DNA of 64,000 nucleotides. Source: Cronobacter dublinensis subsp. dublinensis LMG 23823 (GTDB lineage: Bacteria; Pseudomonadota; Gammaproteobacteria; Enterobacterales; Enterobacteriaceae). The stretch covers positions 1,054,001 through 1,118,000 of the forward strand of contig NZ_CP012266.1 in the NCBI RefSeq assembly GCF_001277235.1, read 5' to 3'. The translations under genes were made by a program, and so were the position numbers. Positions 53,737 to 62,362 of this stretch are shown piece after piece (within the stretch, counting starts at the first letter, position 1; the number at the start of each line of letters is the position of its first letter). Below the pieces are notes generated by a model. That model did not search any database and was not told the origin of the DNA. It worked only from the letters and a program-made list of their open reading frames with translations.

Positions 53737-53808
53737 GTCACTTTTCCTACCCAGAAATGGCGGGTAAGGGGTGTTTCGGTGTTAGCGTAACAGCAAAAGA
53801 TTGTTATG

Positions 53809-53835
53809 CTTGAAACAGGGCATCATTATCCCCAT
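53809..53835 (+). promoter_or_regulatory. Sigma-32 promoter of clpP
   Basis: CTTGAAA (53809-53815) and CCCCAT (53830-53835) are separated by 14 bp, an almost perfect heat-shock promoter. It lies about 140 bp before the clpP ATG and would drive clpP-clpX. Confidence 0.9.
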
Positions 53836-53973
53836 TAATGAAACAGTAAGAAGTGAACGACTGGCTGATAATCCGTCCGTAAGGTGTTTACCGGCAGGAG
53901 CGTAGTCATCCTGATCGGTCTCAAGTAGAATCAGTACAGCAGGTTACTCAGAATATTTATCCAGGAGACGGAT

Positions 53974-54597
53974 ATGTCATACAGTGACGAACGTGATCAA
54001 TTTGCACCCCATATGGCGCTGGTGCCGATGGTTGTTGAACAGACCTCGCGCGGCGAGCGTTCTTACGATATTTTCTCCCGTCTGCTCAAGGAACGTATCA
54101 TTTTTCTGACCGGCCAGGTCGAAGACCAGATGGCCAACCTGATTGTCGCGCAGATGCTGTTTCTGGAAGCGGAAAACCCAGAGAAAGACATCTATCTTTA
54201 CATTAACTCGCCGGGTGGGGTAATCACCGCCGGGATGTCAATCTACGACACCATGCAGTTTATTCAACCGGACGTCAGCACCATTTGTATGGGCCAGGCC
54301 GCCTCAATGGGCGCTTTTCTGCTGACTGCGGGCACGAAAGGTAAACGTTTCTGCCTGCCCAACTCGCGCGTAATGATCCACCAGCCGCTGGGCGGCTACC
54401 AGGGGCAGGCGACGGATATCGAAATCCACGCCCGCGAAATCCTGAAAGTGAAAGCACGCATGAACGAACTGATGGCGCAACATACGGGCCAGCCTCTTGA
54501 ACAAATCGAGAGAGACACTGAGCGCGACCGTTTCCTCTCTGCTGGTGAAGCAGTAGAGTATGGTCTGGTTGACTCCATCATGACCCATCGTAACTGA
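53974..54597 (+). CDS. clpP: ATP-dependent Clp protease proteolytic subunit
   Basis: The 207-residue serine protease forms a double heptamer ring that works with ClpX or ClpA. The catalytic triad is S111 (GQAASMGAF), H136 (VMIHQPLGG) and an Asp near 185. By analogy with E. coli the first 14 residues are removed, with cleavage before ALVPM. A GGAGACGG site precedes the ATG. clpX follows 123 bp downstream. Confidence 0.98.
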   Translation: MSYSDERDQFAPHMALVPMVVEQTSRGERSYDIFSRLLKERIIFLTGQVEDQMANLIVAQMLFLEAENPEKDIYLYINSPGGVITAGMSIYDTMQFIQPDVSTICMGQAASMGAFLLTAGTKGKRFCLPNSRVMIHQPLGGYQGQATDIEIHAREILKVKARMNELMAQHTGQPLEQIERDTERDRFLSAGEAVEYGLVDSIMTHRN

Positions 54598-54608
54598 TGC
54601 CCGCCACG

Positions 54609-54643
54609 CGAGGGCCGCTATACTCATTAAGAGATGGCCCTCG
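54609..54643 (+). other. Inverted repeat between clpP and clpX
   Basis: CGAGGGCC (54609-54616) and GGCCCTCG (54636-54643) form an 8-bp stem with a 19-nt loop that contains a TATACT. There is no T-run. It could be an RNA processing or stability element, or flank a weak clpX promoter. Confidence 0.4.
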
Positions 54644-54720
54644 GTATCCTGGCGGCAGGCGCTGGTACGAGCATGGCGTTGTCGCGTGCGGCACTAAGAA
54701 CAGAAAAGAGGTTTTGACTC

Positions 54721-55995
54721 ATGACAGATAAGCGCAAAGACAGCTCAGGCAAACTGTTGTACTGCTCTTTTTGCGGCAAAAGCCAGCATGAAGTGCGCAA
54801 GCTAATCGCCGGGCCGTCCGTGTATATCTGCGACGAGTGTGTCGATTTATGTAACGACATTATTCGCGAAGAGATTAAAGAAGTGGCTCCGCACCGTGAA
54901 CGCAGCGCTCTGCCGACGCCACATGAAATTCGTAGCCATCTTGACGATTATGTTATCGGTCAGGAAAAGGCGAAAAAGGTGCTGGCGGTAGCGGTCTATA
55001 ACCACTACAAACGCCTGCGCAATGGCGACACCTCTAACGGCGTCGAGCTCGGCAAAAGTAACATTCTGCTGATTGGCCCGACCGGTAGCGGTAAAACCCT
55101 GCTGGCCGAAACGCTGGCGCGCCTGCTGGATGTACCGTTCACCATGGCTGACGCCACCACGCTGACCGAAGCCGGTTATGTGGGCGAAGACGTGGAAAAC
55201 ATCATCCAGAAACTGCTGCAGAAGTGCGACTACGACGTACAGAAAGCGCAGCGCGGCATCGTTTATATTGATGAGATTGATAAAATCTCCCGTAAATCCG
55301 ATAACCCGTCCATCACGCGCGATGTGTCCGGCGAAGGCGTTCAGCAGGCGCTGCTGAAGCTTATCGAAGGCACCGTGGCTGCCGTGCCGCCGCAGGGCGG
55401 GCGCAAACATCCGCAGCAGGAGTTCTTGCAGGTTGATACCTCCAAGATCCTCTTTATCTGCGGTGGCGCATTCGCGGGCCTCGACAAAGTGATCGCCAAC
55501 CGTGTTGAAACCGGCTCCGGCATCGGTTTTGGCGCGACAGTAAAAGGCAAATCGCAGAAGGCGACGGAAGGCGAGCTGCTCTCCCAGGTCGAGCCGGAAG
55601 ATCTGATCAAATTTGGTCTCATCCCGGAATTCATCGGTCGTCTGCCGGTGGTCGCGACGCTGAACGAGCTGAGCGAAGACGCGCTGATCCAGATCCTCAA
55701 AGAGCCGAAAAACGCCCTGACCAAGCAGTATCAGGCGCTGTTTAACCTCGAAGGCGTGGAACTGGAGTTCCGCGACGAAGCGCTCGAAGCTATCGCCAAA
55801 AAAGCGATGTCGCGTAAAACCGGCGCGCGTGGTCTGCGCTCTATCGTCGAAGCGGCGCTGCTCGAAACCATGTACGATCTTCCTTCTATGGAAGAGGTCG
55901 AAAAAGTGGTTATTGACGAGTCCGTGATCGCAGGCCAGAGCGAACCGCTGCTGATTTACGGCAAGCCGGAAGCCCAGCAGGCATCCGGCGAATAA
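54721..55995 (+). CDS. clpX: ATP-dependent Clp protease ATP-binding subunit ClpX
   Basis: The 424-residue AAA+ unfoldase feeds substrates to ClpP. It has the N-terminal zinc-binding domain (CSFC ... CDEC), Walker A GPTGSGKT, the pore loop GYVG, Walker B VYIDEIDK, the RKH loop (GGRKHPQQEF), the ClpP-binding IGF loop (GIGFGA) and sensor 2 GARGLRS. Its length equals E. coli ClpX. Confidence 0.98.
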   Translation: MTDKRKDSSGKLLYCSFCGKSQHEVRKLIAGPSVYICDECVDLCNDIIREEIKEVAPHRERSALPTPHEIRSHLDDYVIGQEKAKKVLAVAVYNHYKRLRNGDTSNGVELGKSNILLIGPTGSGKTLLAETLARLLDVPFTMADATTLTEAGYVGEDVENIIQKLLQKCDYDVQKAQRGIVYIDEIDKISRKSDNPSITRDVSGEGVQQALLKLIEGTVAAVPPQGGRKHPQQEFLQVDTSKILFICGGAFAGLDKVIANRVETGSGIGFGATVKGKSQKATEGELLSQVEPEDLIKFGLIPEFIGRLPVVATLNELSEDALIQILKEPKNALTKQYQALFNLEGVELEFRDEALEAIAKKAMSRKTGARGLRSIVEAALLETMYDLPSMEEVEKVVIDESVIAGQSEPLLIYGKPEAQQASGE

Positions 55996-56024
55996 TTCGC
56001 CAGTTCTGACAATCAGTTAACAAT

Positions 56025-56055
56025 AAATGGGGGAAATAATCCCCCATTTATTTTT
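56025..56055 (+). terminator. Intrinsic terminator after clpX
   Basis: AAATGGGGGA (56025-56034) pairs with TCCCCCATTT (56040-56049) around AATAA, followed by ATTTTT. Confidence 0.9.
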
Positions 56056-56069
56056 CCTGCATCCGTGCC

Positions 56070-56097
56070 GTTGAATGTGCGGGAAACATCCCCATAT
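56070..56097 (+). promoter_or_regulatory. Sigma-32 promoter of lon
   Basis: GTTGAAT (56070-56076) and CCCCATAT (56090-56097) are 13 bp apart and closely resemble the E. coli lon heat-shock promoter. It lies about 85 bp before the lon ATG. Confidence 0.88.
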
Positions 56098-56180
56098 ACT
56101 GATTTACTTATTGGTGATGCCGTGAAGTGCGTTCACATGCGCCCCATCACCAGGCGGAAACTAAACTAAGAGAGAGCTCT

Positions 56181-58535
56181 ATGAATCCTGAGCGTTCTGA
56201 ACGCATTGAAATCCCCGTATTGCCATTGCGCGATGTGGTGGTTTATCCGCACATGGTTATCCCTTTGTTTGTGGGACGGGAAAAGTCTATTCGTTGCCTT
56301 GAAGCCGCCATGGATAATGACAAAAAAGTCATGCTGGTGGCGCAGAAAGAAGCTTCAACGGATGAGCCGGGCGTCAACGATCTGTTCACAGTGGGCACCG
56401 TGGCGTCTATTTTGCAGATGCTGAAACTGCCGGACGGCACCGTTAAAGTGCTGGTCGAAGGTTTGCAGCGCGCGCGTATCACCACGCTTTCCGACAACGG
56501 CGACCACTTCGCCGCTAAAGCCGAATATCTGGAATCGCCGGCCATTGACGAGCGCGAGCAGGAAGTGCTGGTGCGCACCGCCATCAGCCAGTTCGAAGGC
56601 TACATCAAGCTTAATAAAAAAATTCCGCCAGAAGTGCTGACGTCGCTGAATAGCATCGACGATCCGGCGCGTCTTGCGGATACCATCGCCGCGCACATGC
56701 CGCTGAAACTCAGCGACAAGCAGTCGGTGCTGGAGATGTCTGACATCAACGAGCGTCTGGAATACCTGATGGCGATGATGGAGTCGGAAATCGACCTGCT
56801 GCAGGTGGAGAAACGCATCCGTAATCGCGTCAAAAAACAGATGGAAAAAAGCCAGCGCGAGTACTATCTGAACGAGCAAATGAAAGCCATTCAGAAAGAG
56901 CTCGGCGAGATGGACGACGCGCCGGACGAAAACGAAGCGCTGAAGCGTAAAATCGACGCGGCCAAAATGCCGAAAGAGGCGAAAGAGAAAGCCGAAGCCG
57001 AGCTTCAGAAGCTGAAAATGATGTCCCCGATGTCCGCCGAAGCCACCGTGGTGCGCGGCTACATCGACTGGATGGTTCAGGTGCCGTGGAATGCGCGCAG
57101 CAAAGTCAAAAAAGACCTGCGCCAGGCCCAGGAGATTCTGGATACCGACCACTACGGCCTTGAGCGCGTCAAAGACCGTATTCTGGAATACCTCGCGGTT
57201 CAGAGCCGTGTGAACAAAATCAAAGGGCCGATCCTCTGCCTGGTGGGGCCGCCGGGGGTAGGTAAAACCTCGCTCGGTCAGTCCATCGCCAAAGCGACCG
57301 GTCGTAAATATGTTCGTATGGCGCTGGGCGGCGTACGTGATGAAGCGGAAATCCGCGGTCACCGCCGTACTTACATCGGTTCTATGCCGGGTAAACTGAT
57401 CCAGAAAATGGCGAAAGTGGGCGTTAAAAACCCGCTGTTCCTGCTCGATGAGATCGACAAAATGTCTTCCGACATGCGTGGCGATCCGGCTTCCGCCCTG
57501 TTGGAAGTGCTCGATCCGGAACAGAACGTGGCCTTTAACGATCACTACCTGGAAGTGGATTACGACTTAAGCGATGTCATGTTCGTCGCCACGTCCAACT
57601 CCATGAACATTCCGGCGCCGCTGCTGGACCGTATGGAAGTAATCCGTCTTTCCGGCTACACCGAAGATGAAAAACTCAATATCGCCAAACGCCACCTGCT
57701 GCCGAAGCAGATCGAGCGTAACGCGCTGAAAGAGAATGAAATCGAGGTGGATGACAGCGCTATCATCGGCATCATCCGTTACTACACCCGCGAAGCGGGC
57801 GTGCGTAGCCTTGAGCGTGAAATCTCGAAACTGTGCCGTAAAGCGGTCAAACAGCTGCTGCTGGATAAATCGCTCAAGCGCATCGAGATCAACGGCGACA
57901 ACCTGAAGGATTTCCTGGGCGTTCAGCGCTTCGACTACGGTCGTGCCGACAGCGAAAACCGCGTAGGGCAGGTCACTGGCCTGGCGTGGACGGAAGTGGG
58001 CGGCGATCTGCTGACCATTGAAACCGCCTGCGTGCCGGGTAAAGGCAAGCTGACGTACACGGGCTCTCTTGGCGAAGTCATGCAGGAGTCTATCCAGGCG
58101 GCGTTAACCGTGGTTCGCGCGCGTGCTGAGAAGCTTGGCATCAACAGCGACTTCTACGAAAAACGTGATATTCACGTTCACGTGCCGGAAGGCGCTACGC
58201 CGAAAGATGGCCCGAGCGCCGGTATCGCCATGTGCACCGCGCTGGTCTCTTGCCTCACCGGCAACCCGGTTCGCGCCGATGTGGCGATGACGGGTGAAAT
58301 CACGCTGCGTGGTCAGGTACTGCCGATTGGCGGCCTGAAAGAGAAACTGCTGGCGGCGCACCGTGGTGGCATCAAAACGGTGCTGATCCCGGACGAGAAC
58401 AAGCGTGACCTGGAGGAAATTCCGGAGAATGTCATTGCCGATCTGGAAATCCATCCGGTGAAACGCATTGAAGAAGTGCTGAGTCTGGCGCTGCAAAACG
58501 CGCCGTACGGCATGCAGGTCGCGACCGCAAAATAG
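56181..58535 (+). CDS. lon: ATP-dependent protease Lon
   Basis: From the ATG at 56181 the protein is 784 residues, as in E. coli (MNPERSERIEIPVLPLRDVV); 18 extra codons upstream have no homology. The order is an N-terminal substrate domain and coiled coil, AAA+ with GPPGVGKTS and FLLDEIDKMSSD, then the protease with the S679/K722 dyad (PKDGPSAGIAM and GGLKEKLLAAHRGG). Lon degrades misfolded proteins and regulators such as SulA and RcsA. Confidence 0.98.
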   Translation: MNPERSERIEIPVLPLRDVVVYPHMVIPLFVGREKSIRCLEAAMDNDKKVMLVAQKEASTDEPGVNDLFTVGTVASILQMLKLPDGTVKVLVEGLQRARITTLSDNGDHFAAKAEYLESPAIDEREQEVLVRTAISQFEGYIKLNKKIPPEVLTSLNSIDDPARLADTIAAHMPLKLSDKQSVLEMSDINERLEYLMAMMESEIDLLQVEKRIRNRVKKQMEKSQREYYLNEQMKAIQKELGEMDDAPDENEALKRKIDAAKMPKEAKEKAEAELQKLKMMSPMSAEATVVRGYIDWMVQVPWNARSKVKKDLRQAQEILDTDHYGLERVKDRILEYLAVQSRVNKIKGPILCLVGPPGVGKTSLGQSIAKATGRKYVRMALGGVRDEAEIRGHRRTYIGSMPGKLIQKMAKVGVKNPLFLLDEIDKMSSDMRGDPASALLEVLDPEQNVAFNDHYLEVDYDLSDVMFVATSNSMNIPAPLLDRMEVIRLSGYTEDEKLNIAKRHLLPKQIERNALKENEIEVDDSAIIGIIRYYTREAGVRSLEREISKLCRKAVKQLLLDKSLKRIEINGDNLKDFLGVQRFDYGRADSENRVGQVTGLAWTEVGGDLLTIETACVPGKGKLTYTGSLGEVMQESIQAALTVVRARAEKLGINSDFYEKRDIHVHVPEGATPKDGPSAGIAMCTALVSCLTGNPVRADVAMTGEITLRGQVLPIGGLKEKLLAAHRGGIKTVLIPDENKRDLEEIPENVIADLEIHPVKRIEEVLSLALQNAPYGMQVATAK

Positions 58536-58566
58536 TGACCTGACGCAAGCAGGCTGAGAAAAACAG

Positions 58567-58603
58567 GGCTGGTGAGTGCTTTCGCACTTGCCAGCCTTTT
58601 TTT
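58567..58603 (+). terminator. Intrinsic terminator after lon
   Basis: GGCTGG (58567-58572) pairs with CCAGCC (58591-58596); the inner GAGTGC/GCACTT arms extend the stem around TTTC. Seven T residues follow. Confidence 0.88.
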
Positions 58604-58651
58604 GTATAGCTACTTTAGATTGCCAGTCCGGGGAGCCATCAACAACTCCTG

Positions 58652-58680
58652 TTGTAAGGGCATGAGAGGACTGCTATAAC
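58652..58680 (+). promoter_or_regulatory. hupB promoter
   Basis: TTGTAA (58652-58657) and TATAAC (58675-58680) are 17 bp apart, about 60 bp before the hupB start. A second AT-rich -10-like TATAAA (58717-58722) nearby has no clear -35. Confidence 0.6.
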
Positions 58681-58744
58681 TGCTGCGCGGTCGCGTCGTG
58701 AAGGATTCCGGTGCGATATAAAATATAAAGAGAGGAAGAGAAGA

Positions 58745-59017
58745 GTGAATAAGTCTCAACTGATAGACAAAATTGCCGCAGGTGCCGATATTTCTAAAGC
58801 AGCGGCTGGACGTGCGTTAGATGCTTTGATTGATTCCGTTACCGAATCTCTGCAGGCAGGGGATGAAGTTGCGCTGGTTGGCTTTGGTACTTTTGCTGTT
58901 CGTGAACGTGCTGCCCGCACCGGCCGCAACCCACAGACTGGCAAGGAAATCACCATCGCAGCGGCGAAAGTTCCGGGTTTCCGTGCTGGTAAAGCGCTGA
59001 AAGACGCGGTTAACTGA
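58745..59017 (+). CDS. hupB: DNA-binding protein HU-beta
   Basis: The 90-residue HU subunit bends and compacts DNA as HU-alpha/beta or beta/beta dimers. It starts with GTG after GAGGAAGAGAAGA. The DNA-clamping arm with ARTGRNPQTGKEI (the conserved Pro at its tip) and the C-terminal VPGFRAGKALKDAVN are typical. Confidence 0.98.
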   Translation: MNKSQLIDKIAAGADISKAAAGRALDALIDSVTESLQAGDEVALVGFGTFAVRERAARTGRNPQTGKEITIAAAKVPGFRAGKALKDAVN

Positions 59018-59057
59018 TCCTGTGGCTTGCGATACCGCAGCCGGGGGATAAAAAAAC

Positions 59058-59088
59058 AAGGCGCATCATCTGATGTGCCTTTTTTATT
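59058..59088 (+). terminator. Intrinsic terminator after hupB
   Basis: AAGGCGCATCA (59058-59068) folds back on TGATGTGCCTT with one G-U pair and is followed by T residues. Confidence 0.85.
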
Positions 59089-59232
59089 TCTGGACGAGTT
59101 ATCTGGCGATATGGGCTGACAACCGCCCCGGTTTCTTGTCACAATACGCCTTTGCGCGCAGCGGCCGAGCGGATGTCGTCACGTTTCTGTGCGAGTTCTA
59201 CCTGTCATTCTACAGCGGAGTGTTGTTACACC

Positions 59233-61110
59233 ATGATGGACAATTTACGCGCGGCGGCGAATCACGTCGTGCTCAAGATCATTCTGGGTTTGATTATCCT
59301 GTCATTCATACTGACTGGCGTGAGTAACTACCTGATTGGCGGTAACAGCAACTATGCCGCAAAAGTTAACGACCAGGAGATAAGCCGGGCCCAGCTTGAG
59401 AACGCGGTTAACGCGGAGCGCAACAACCGTGAGAGAAGAATGGGCGAGCGCTTCTCGGAACTCGCTGCTGATGAAAAATACATGGCCAGTATGCGCCAGG
59501 AAGTGCTGCAGGGCCTGATTGACGAAGCCCTGATCGACCAGTACGCGCGCACGCTCCATCTGGAGATCAGCGACGAACAGGTGCGTGACGCTATTTTCAA
59601 AAATCCGGCGTTCCAGGAAAACGGCAAATTTGATAACGCGCGCTACAACGCGATTATCACCAGCATGGGCATGAGCGCCGATCAATACGCGCAGGCGCTG
59701 CGTCGCCAGCTCACCACCGACCAACTGGTCAACGCTGTCGTCGGCAGCGACTTCATCCTGCCGGGCGAAAACGATCAGTTTGCCGCGCTGTTCTCGCAGC
59801 AGCGTCAGGTGCGCACCGCGACTATCGCTATCGATGCGCTGGCGCAGAAGCAGCAGGTTTCCGAACAGGAAATCAGCGATTACTACCAGCAACACACCAA
59901 TAACTTCATGTCGCCTGAGCAGTTCCGCATCAGCTACATCAAGCTTGACGCCGCCGCGCTCGCTGAGAACGCCAGCGAAGAAGAGATTCAGGCGTACTAT
60001 GACAAACATCAGGATGCGTTCGGTCAGCCGCAGCGCAACCGCTACAGCCTGATCCAGACCAAAACCGAAGCCGACGCGAAAGCGGTGCTGGCGCAGCTCA
60101 AACAGGGCGCGGATTTCGCCACGCTCGCGAAAGAGAAATCGGTAGATGTCATCACGGCTCGTAACGGCGGCGACATGGGCTGGCTCGAGCCGGGCACCAC
60201 GCCGGAAGAGTTCAAAAACGCCGGTCTGAAAGAGAAAGGCCAGCTTTCCGACGTTATCAAATCGTCGGTCGGCTTCCTGATTGTGCGTCTTGACGACATT
60301 GAACCAGCCAAAGTGAAGCCGCTTTCAGAAGTGCATAACGATATCAGCGCTAAAGTGAAGCAGGAGAAAGCGCTCGACGCCTTCTTCGCGCTGCAACGCA
60401 CCGTGAGTGACGCGGCGAACAACGATAACGAGTCGCTGGCGAGCGCCGAGAAAGCCGCTGGCGTGAAAGCAGTCCAGACCGACTGGTTCAGCCGCGATGC
60501 CGTGCCGCAGGAGATCAACTTCAAACCGGTTACCGACGCGGTATTTGGCGGTAATCTGCTGGGCCAGAACGGCACGCCGGGCAGCAACTCCGACATCATC
60601 ACCGTCGATGGCGATCGCGCTTTCGTCCTGCGTATCACCGATCACAAACCGCAGGCGGAAAAACCGCTTGCCGAGGTGAAAGATCAGGTGACCGCGCTGG
60701 TGAAACATGAAAAAGCGCTTAAACAAGCGAATGACGATGCGCAGAAACTGCTGAGCGCGCTGAACGCAGGCAAAGGCGACGATGCGCTGAAAGCGGCCGG
60801 CATTGCCTTCAGCCCGGCGAAAACCTTCGAGCGCAGCACGATGGATACGCTGACGCAGCCGGTCTTCGCCCTGCCGCTGCCGGCGAAAGACAAACCGAGC
60901 TACGGCATCGGCAACGACATGCAGGGCAACGTTGTTCTGCTGGCGCTGGATGACGTTCGCAGCGGCACCATGCCGGAAGCGCAGAAGAAAATGATGGCGC
61001 AGCGTCTTACCCAGAATAATGCGGAAATCGCATTCGACGCGCTGCTGCTGGGCCTGCGTAAAGACGCCAAAATCAAGTTTGGCGATACCGGCGCAGCACC
61101 GCAGCAATAA
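59233..61110 (+). CDS. ppiD: Periplasmic folding chaperone PpiD
   Basis: This 625-residue SurA-like chaperone is anchored by one N-terminal helix (LKIILGLIILSFILTGVSNYL) and helps proteins leaving the Sec translocon. The parvulin-type domain spans about residues 268-356 (SLIQTKTEADAKAVL ... SSVGFLIVRLDDI), flanked by SurA-N-like helical parts. The start MMDNLRAAANHVV agrees with E. coli; the frame runs 27 codons further upstream without homology. CTGACA (59116-59121) with CACAAT 18 bp on is a possible promoter. Confidence 0.95.
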   Translation: MMDNLRAAANHVVLKIILGLIILSFILTGVSNYLIGGNSNYAAKVNDQEISRAQLENAVNAERNNRERRMGERFSELAADEKYMASMRQEVLQGLIDEALIDQYARTLHLEISDEQVRDAIFKNPAFQENGKFDNARYNAIITSMGMSADQYAQALRRQLTTDQLVNAVVGSDFILPGENDQFAALFSQQRQVRTATIAIDALAQKQQVSEQEISDYYQQHTNNFMSPEQFRISYIKLDAAALAENASEEEIQAYYDKHQDAFGQPQRNRYSLIQTKTEADAKAVLAQLKQGADFATLAKEKSVDVITARNGGDMGWLEPGTTPEEFKNAGLKEKGQLSDVIKSSVGFLIVRLDDIEPAKVKPLSEVHNDISAKVKQEKALDAFFALQRTVSDAANNDNESLASAEKAAGVKAVQTDWFSRDAVPQEINFKPVTDAVFGGNLLGQNGTPGSNSDIITVDGDRAFVLRITDHKPQAEKPLAEVKDQVTALVKHEKALKQANDDAQKLLSALNAGKGDDALKAAGIAFSPAKTFERSTMDTLTQPVFALPLPAKDKPSYGIGNDMQGNVVLLALDDVRSGTMPEAQKKMMAQRLTQNNAEIAFDALLLGLRKDAKIKFGDTGAAPQQ

Positions 61111-61151
61111 CGAGACGTCTCGCACAAATTTTGCAATTCACTGCAAACCTC

Positions 61152-61178
61152 AAAGGCCGCTTTCGCGGCCTTTTCCAT
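61152..61178 (+). terminator. Intrinsic terminator after ppiD
   Basis: AAAGGCCGC (61152-61160) pairs with GCGGCCTTT (61165-61173) around TTTC, then TTCC. Confidence 0.82.
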
Positions 61179-61256
61179 TTCTGAAATCCGGCGTTTGAGC
61201 CGCGTTCTCTGTCCGCTTAAGGTGGCGATGCTGTTAACAAACAAGGAGAACACAGC

Positions 61257-61625
61257 ATGAAACGTGGAATCAAAATCTTTTGTCTCGCCGTCGCGCTGGC
61301 TGGCGGTACCTTTTGCACTGCGGCGAACGCGACACCCTCTACCGGAAAAGCTCAGGCAGAGCAGGTGAAAGAAAAACCTGCCGCCGCCGCGCCGCAGGCG
61401 AAGCCGGAAAGCGCACCGCAAGCGCTGGAAGAAACTGTGAGCATCAACACCGCCACGGCGGATGAACTGGCGCAGGCGATGAACGGCGTTGGCAAAAAGA
61501 AAGCGCAGTCTATCGTCAGCTATCGTGAAGAGTACGGTCCGTTTAAATCCCTTGAGGATCTTAAACAGGTGCCCGGTATGGGTAATTCGCTGGTCGAGCG
61601 TAACCTTTCCCGGATCCGGCTCTAA
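61257..61625 (+). CDS. ybaV: Helix-hairpin-helix protein YbaV (ComEA-like)
   Basis: The 122-residue exported protein has a signal peptide (cut after TAANA or nearby), a Pro/Ala/Lys/Gln-rich linker, and a C-terminal helix-hairpin-helix domain (about residues 58-122) with VSINTATADELAQAMNGVG and LKQVPGMGNSLVERN. The domain resembles the DNA-binding part of competence protein ComEA, but no receptor helix is present. E. coli YbaV has the same layout; its role is not known. Confidence 0.92.
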   Translation: MKRGIKIFCLAVALAGGTFCTAANATPSTGKAQAEQVKEKPAAAAPQAKPESAPQALEETVSINTATADELAQAMNGVGKKKAQSIVSYREEYGPFKSLEDLKQVPGMGNSLVERNLSRIRL

Positions 61626-61670
61626 TCGTTAAACCTTCGCGCTTGCAGAGTTGAAAAACTTTGCCAGACT

Positions 61671-61708
61671 ACAGAGGTCATACCAGTGGTGTGGCCTCTG
61701 TTTTTTTT
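61671..61708 (+). terminator. Strong terminator after ybaV, overlapping a FadR-like site
   Basis: A 14-bp stem runs from ACAGAGG (61671-61677) through CATACC to the matching GGTGTGGCCTCTGT, with two G-U pairs, an AGT loop and eight T residues. Its left arm contains AGGTCATACCA (61675-61685), which fits the FadR core TGGTN3ACCA at 7 of 8 fixed positions. Confidence 0.8.
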
Positions 61709-61750
61709 ATCACCCTGTATCCCTTACAAAAAAGAAAAGGTTCAAGCGCT

Positions 61751-62149
61751 ATGCAGACTCAAATCAAAGTGCGTGGTTATCACATTGACGTTTACCAGCA
61801 TGTGAACAACGCGCGTTACCTGGAGTTTCTTGAGGAGGCCCGCTGGGATGGGCTGGAAAACGACGAAAGCTTTAAATGGATGATGGCGCACAACATCGCC
61901 TTTATTGTCGTCAATATCAACATCAACTATCGCCGTCCTGCGGTGCTTGGCGACATGCTGACCATCACCAGCGAGATGAAACAGCTCAATGGTAAAAGCG
62001 GGGTGCTGAACCAGGTGATTACGCTGGGGCCCGAAGACGGGGTGGTCGCCGACGCGCTCATCACGTTCGTGTGTGTCGATCTTAAAACCCAGAAAGCGCT
62101 GCCGATTGAAGGCGAACTGCGCGAAAAACTGGAAAATATCACAGGGTAA
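61751..62149 (+). CDS. fadM: Long-chain acyl-CoA thioesterase FadM
   Basis: From the ATG at 61751 this is 132 residues, as E. coli FadM (YbaW), a hot-dog-fold thioesterase that cleaves 3,5-tetradecadienoyl-CoA and other acyl-CoAs during beta-oxidation. The active-site region is GYHIDVYQHVNNARYLEF with the conserved Asp. The frame continues 30 codons upstream but over the terminator hairpin. It is a FadR target in E. coli. Confidence 0.95.
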   Translation: MQTQIKVRGYHIDVYQHVNNARYLEFLEEARWDGLENDESFKWMMAHNIAFIVVNININYRRPAVLGDMLTITSEMKQLNGKSGVLNQVITLGPEDGVVADALITFVCVDLKTQKALPIEGELREKLENITG

Positions 62150-62362
62150 ATTCTGCAATCACGCTGCCTGTGCGTGTAGTCATGGACTTCCACTTACCGA
62201 AAGCGAACAATCCGGTAGATGTTATCGGCTCGAAAGCACGCTGAAAAAAGGCTTTTAAAATCAACAGGGCAGCCGCTCTTTAACAAGATGGGTTGTGAAG
62301 TAAATGTTGGTAGAATGTTGGGGTCGATAAAATTTTAAAGAAAACAGCAGGTTGTTTTTAGA
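62150..62362 (+). promoter_or_regulatory. CRISPR leader
   Basis: The 213 bp before the first repeat become AT-rich in the last 100 bp. TTGGTAGAATGTTG (62308-62321) and the end AGGTTGTTTTTAGA resemble the E. coli type I-E leader, which has TTGGTAGATTGTG and ends in TTTAGA. TAGAAT (62311-62316) may be the -10 of the array promoter. I did not find a good IHF consensus in it. Confidence 0.75.
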
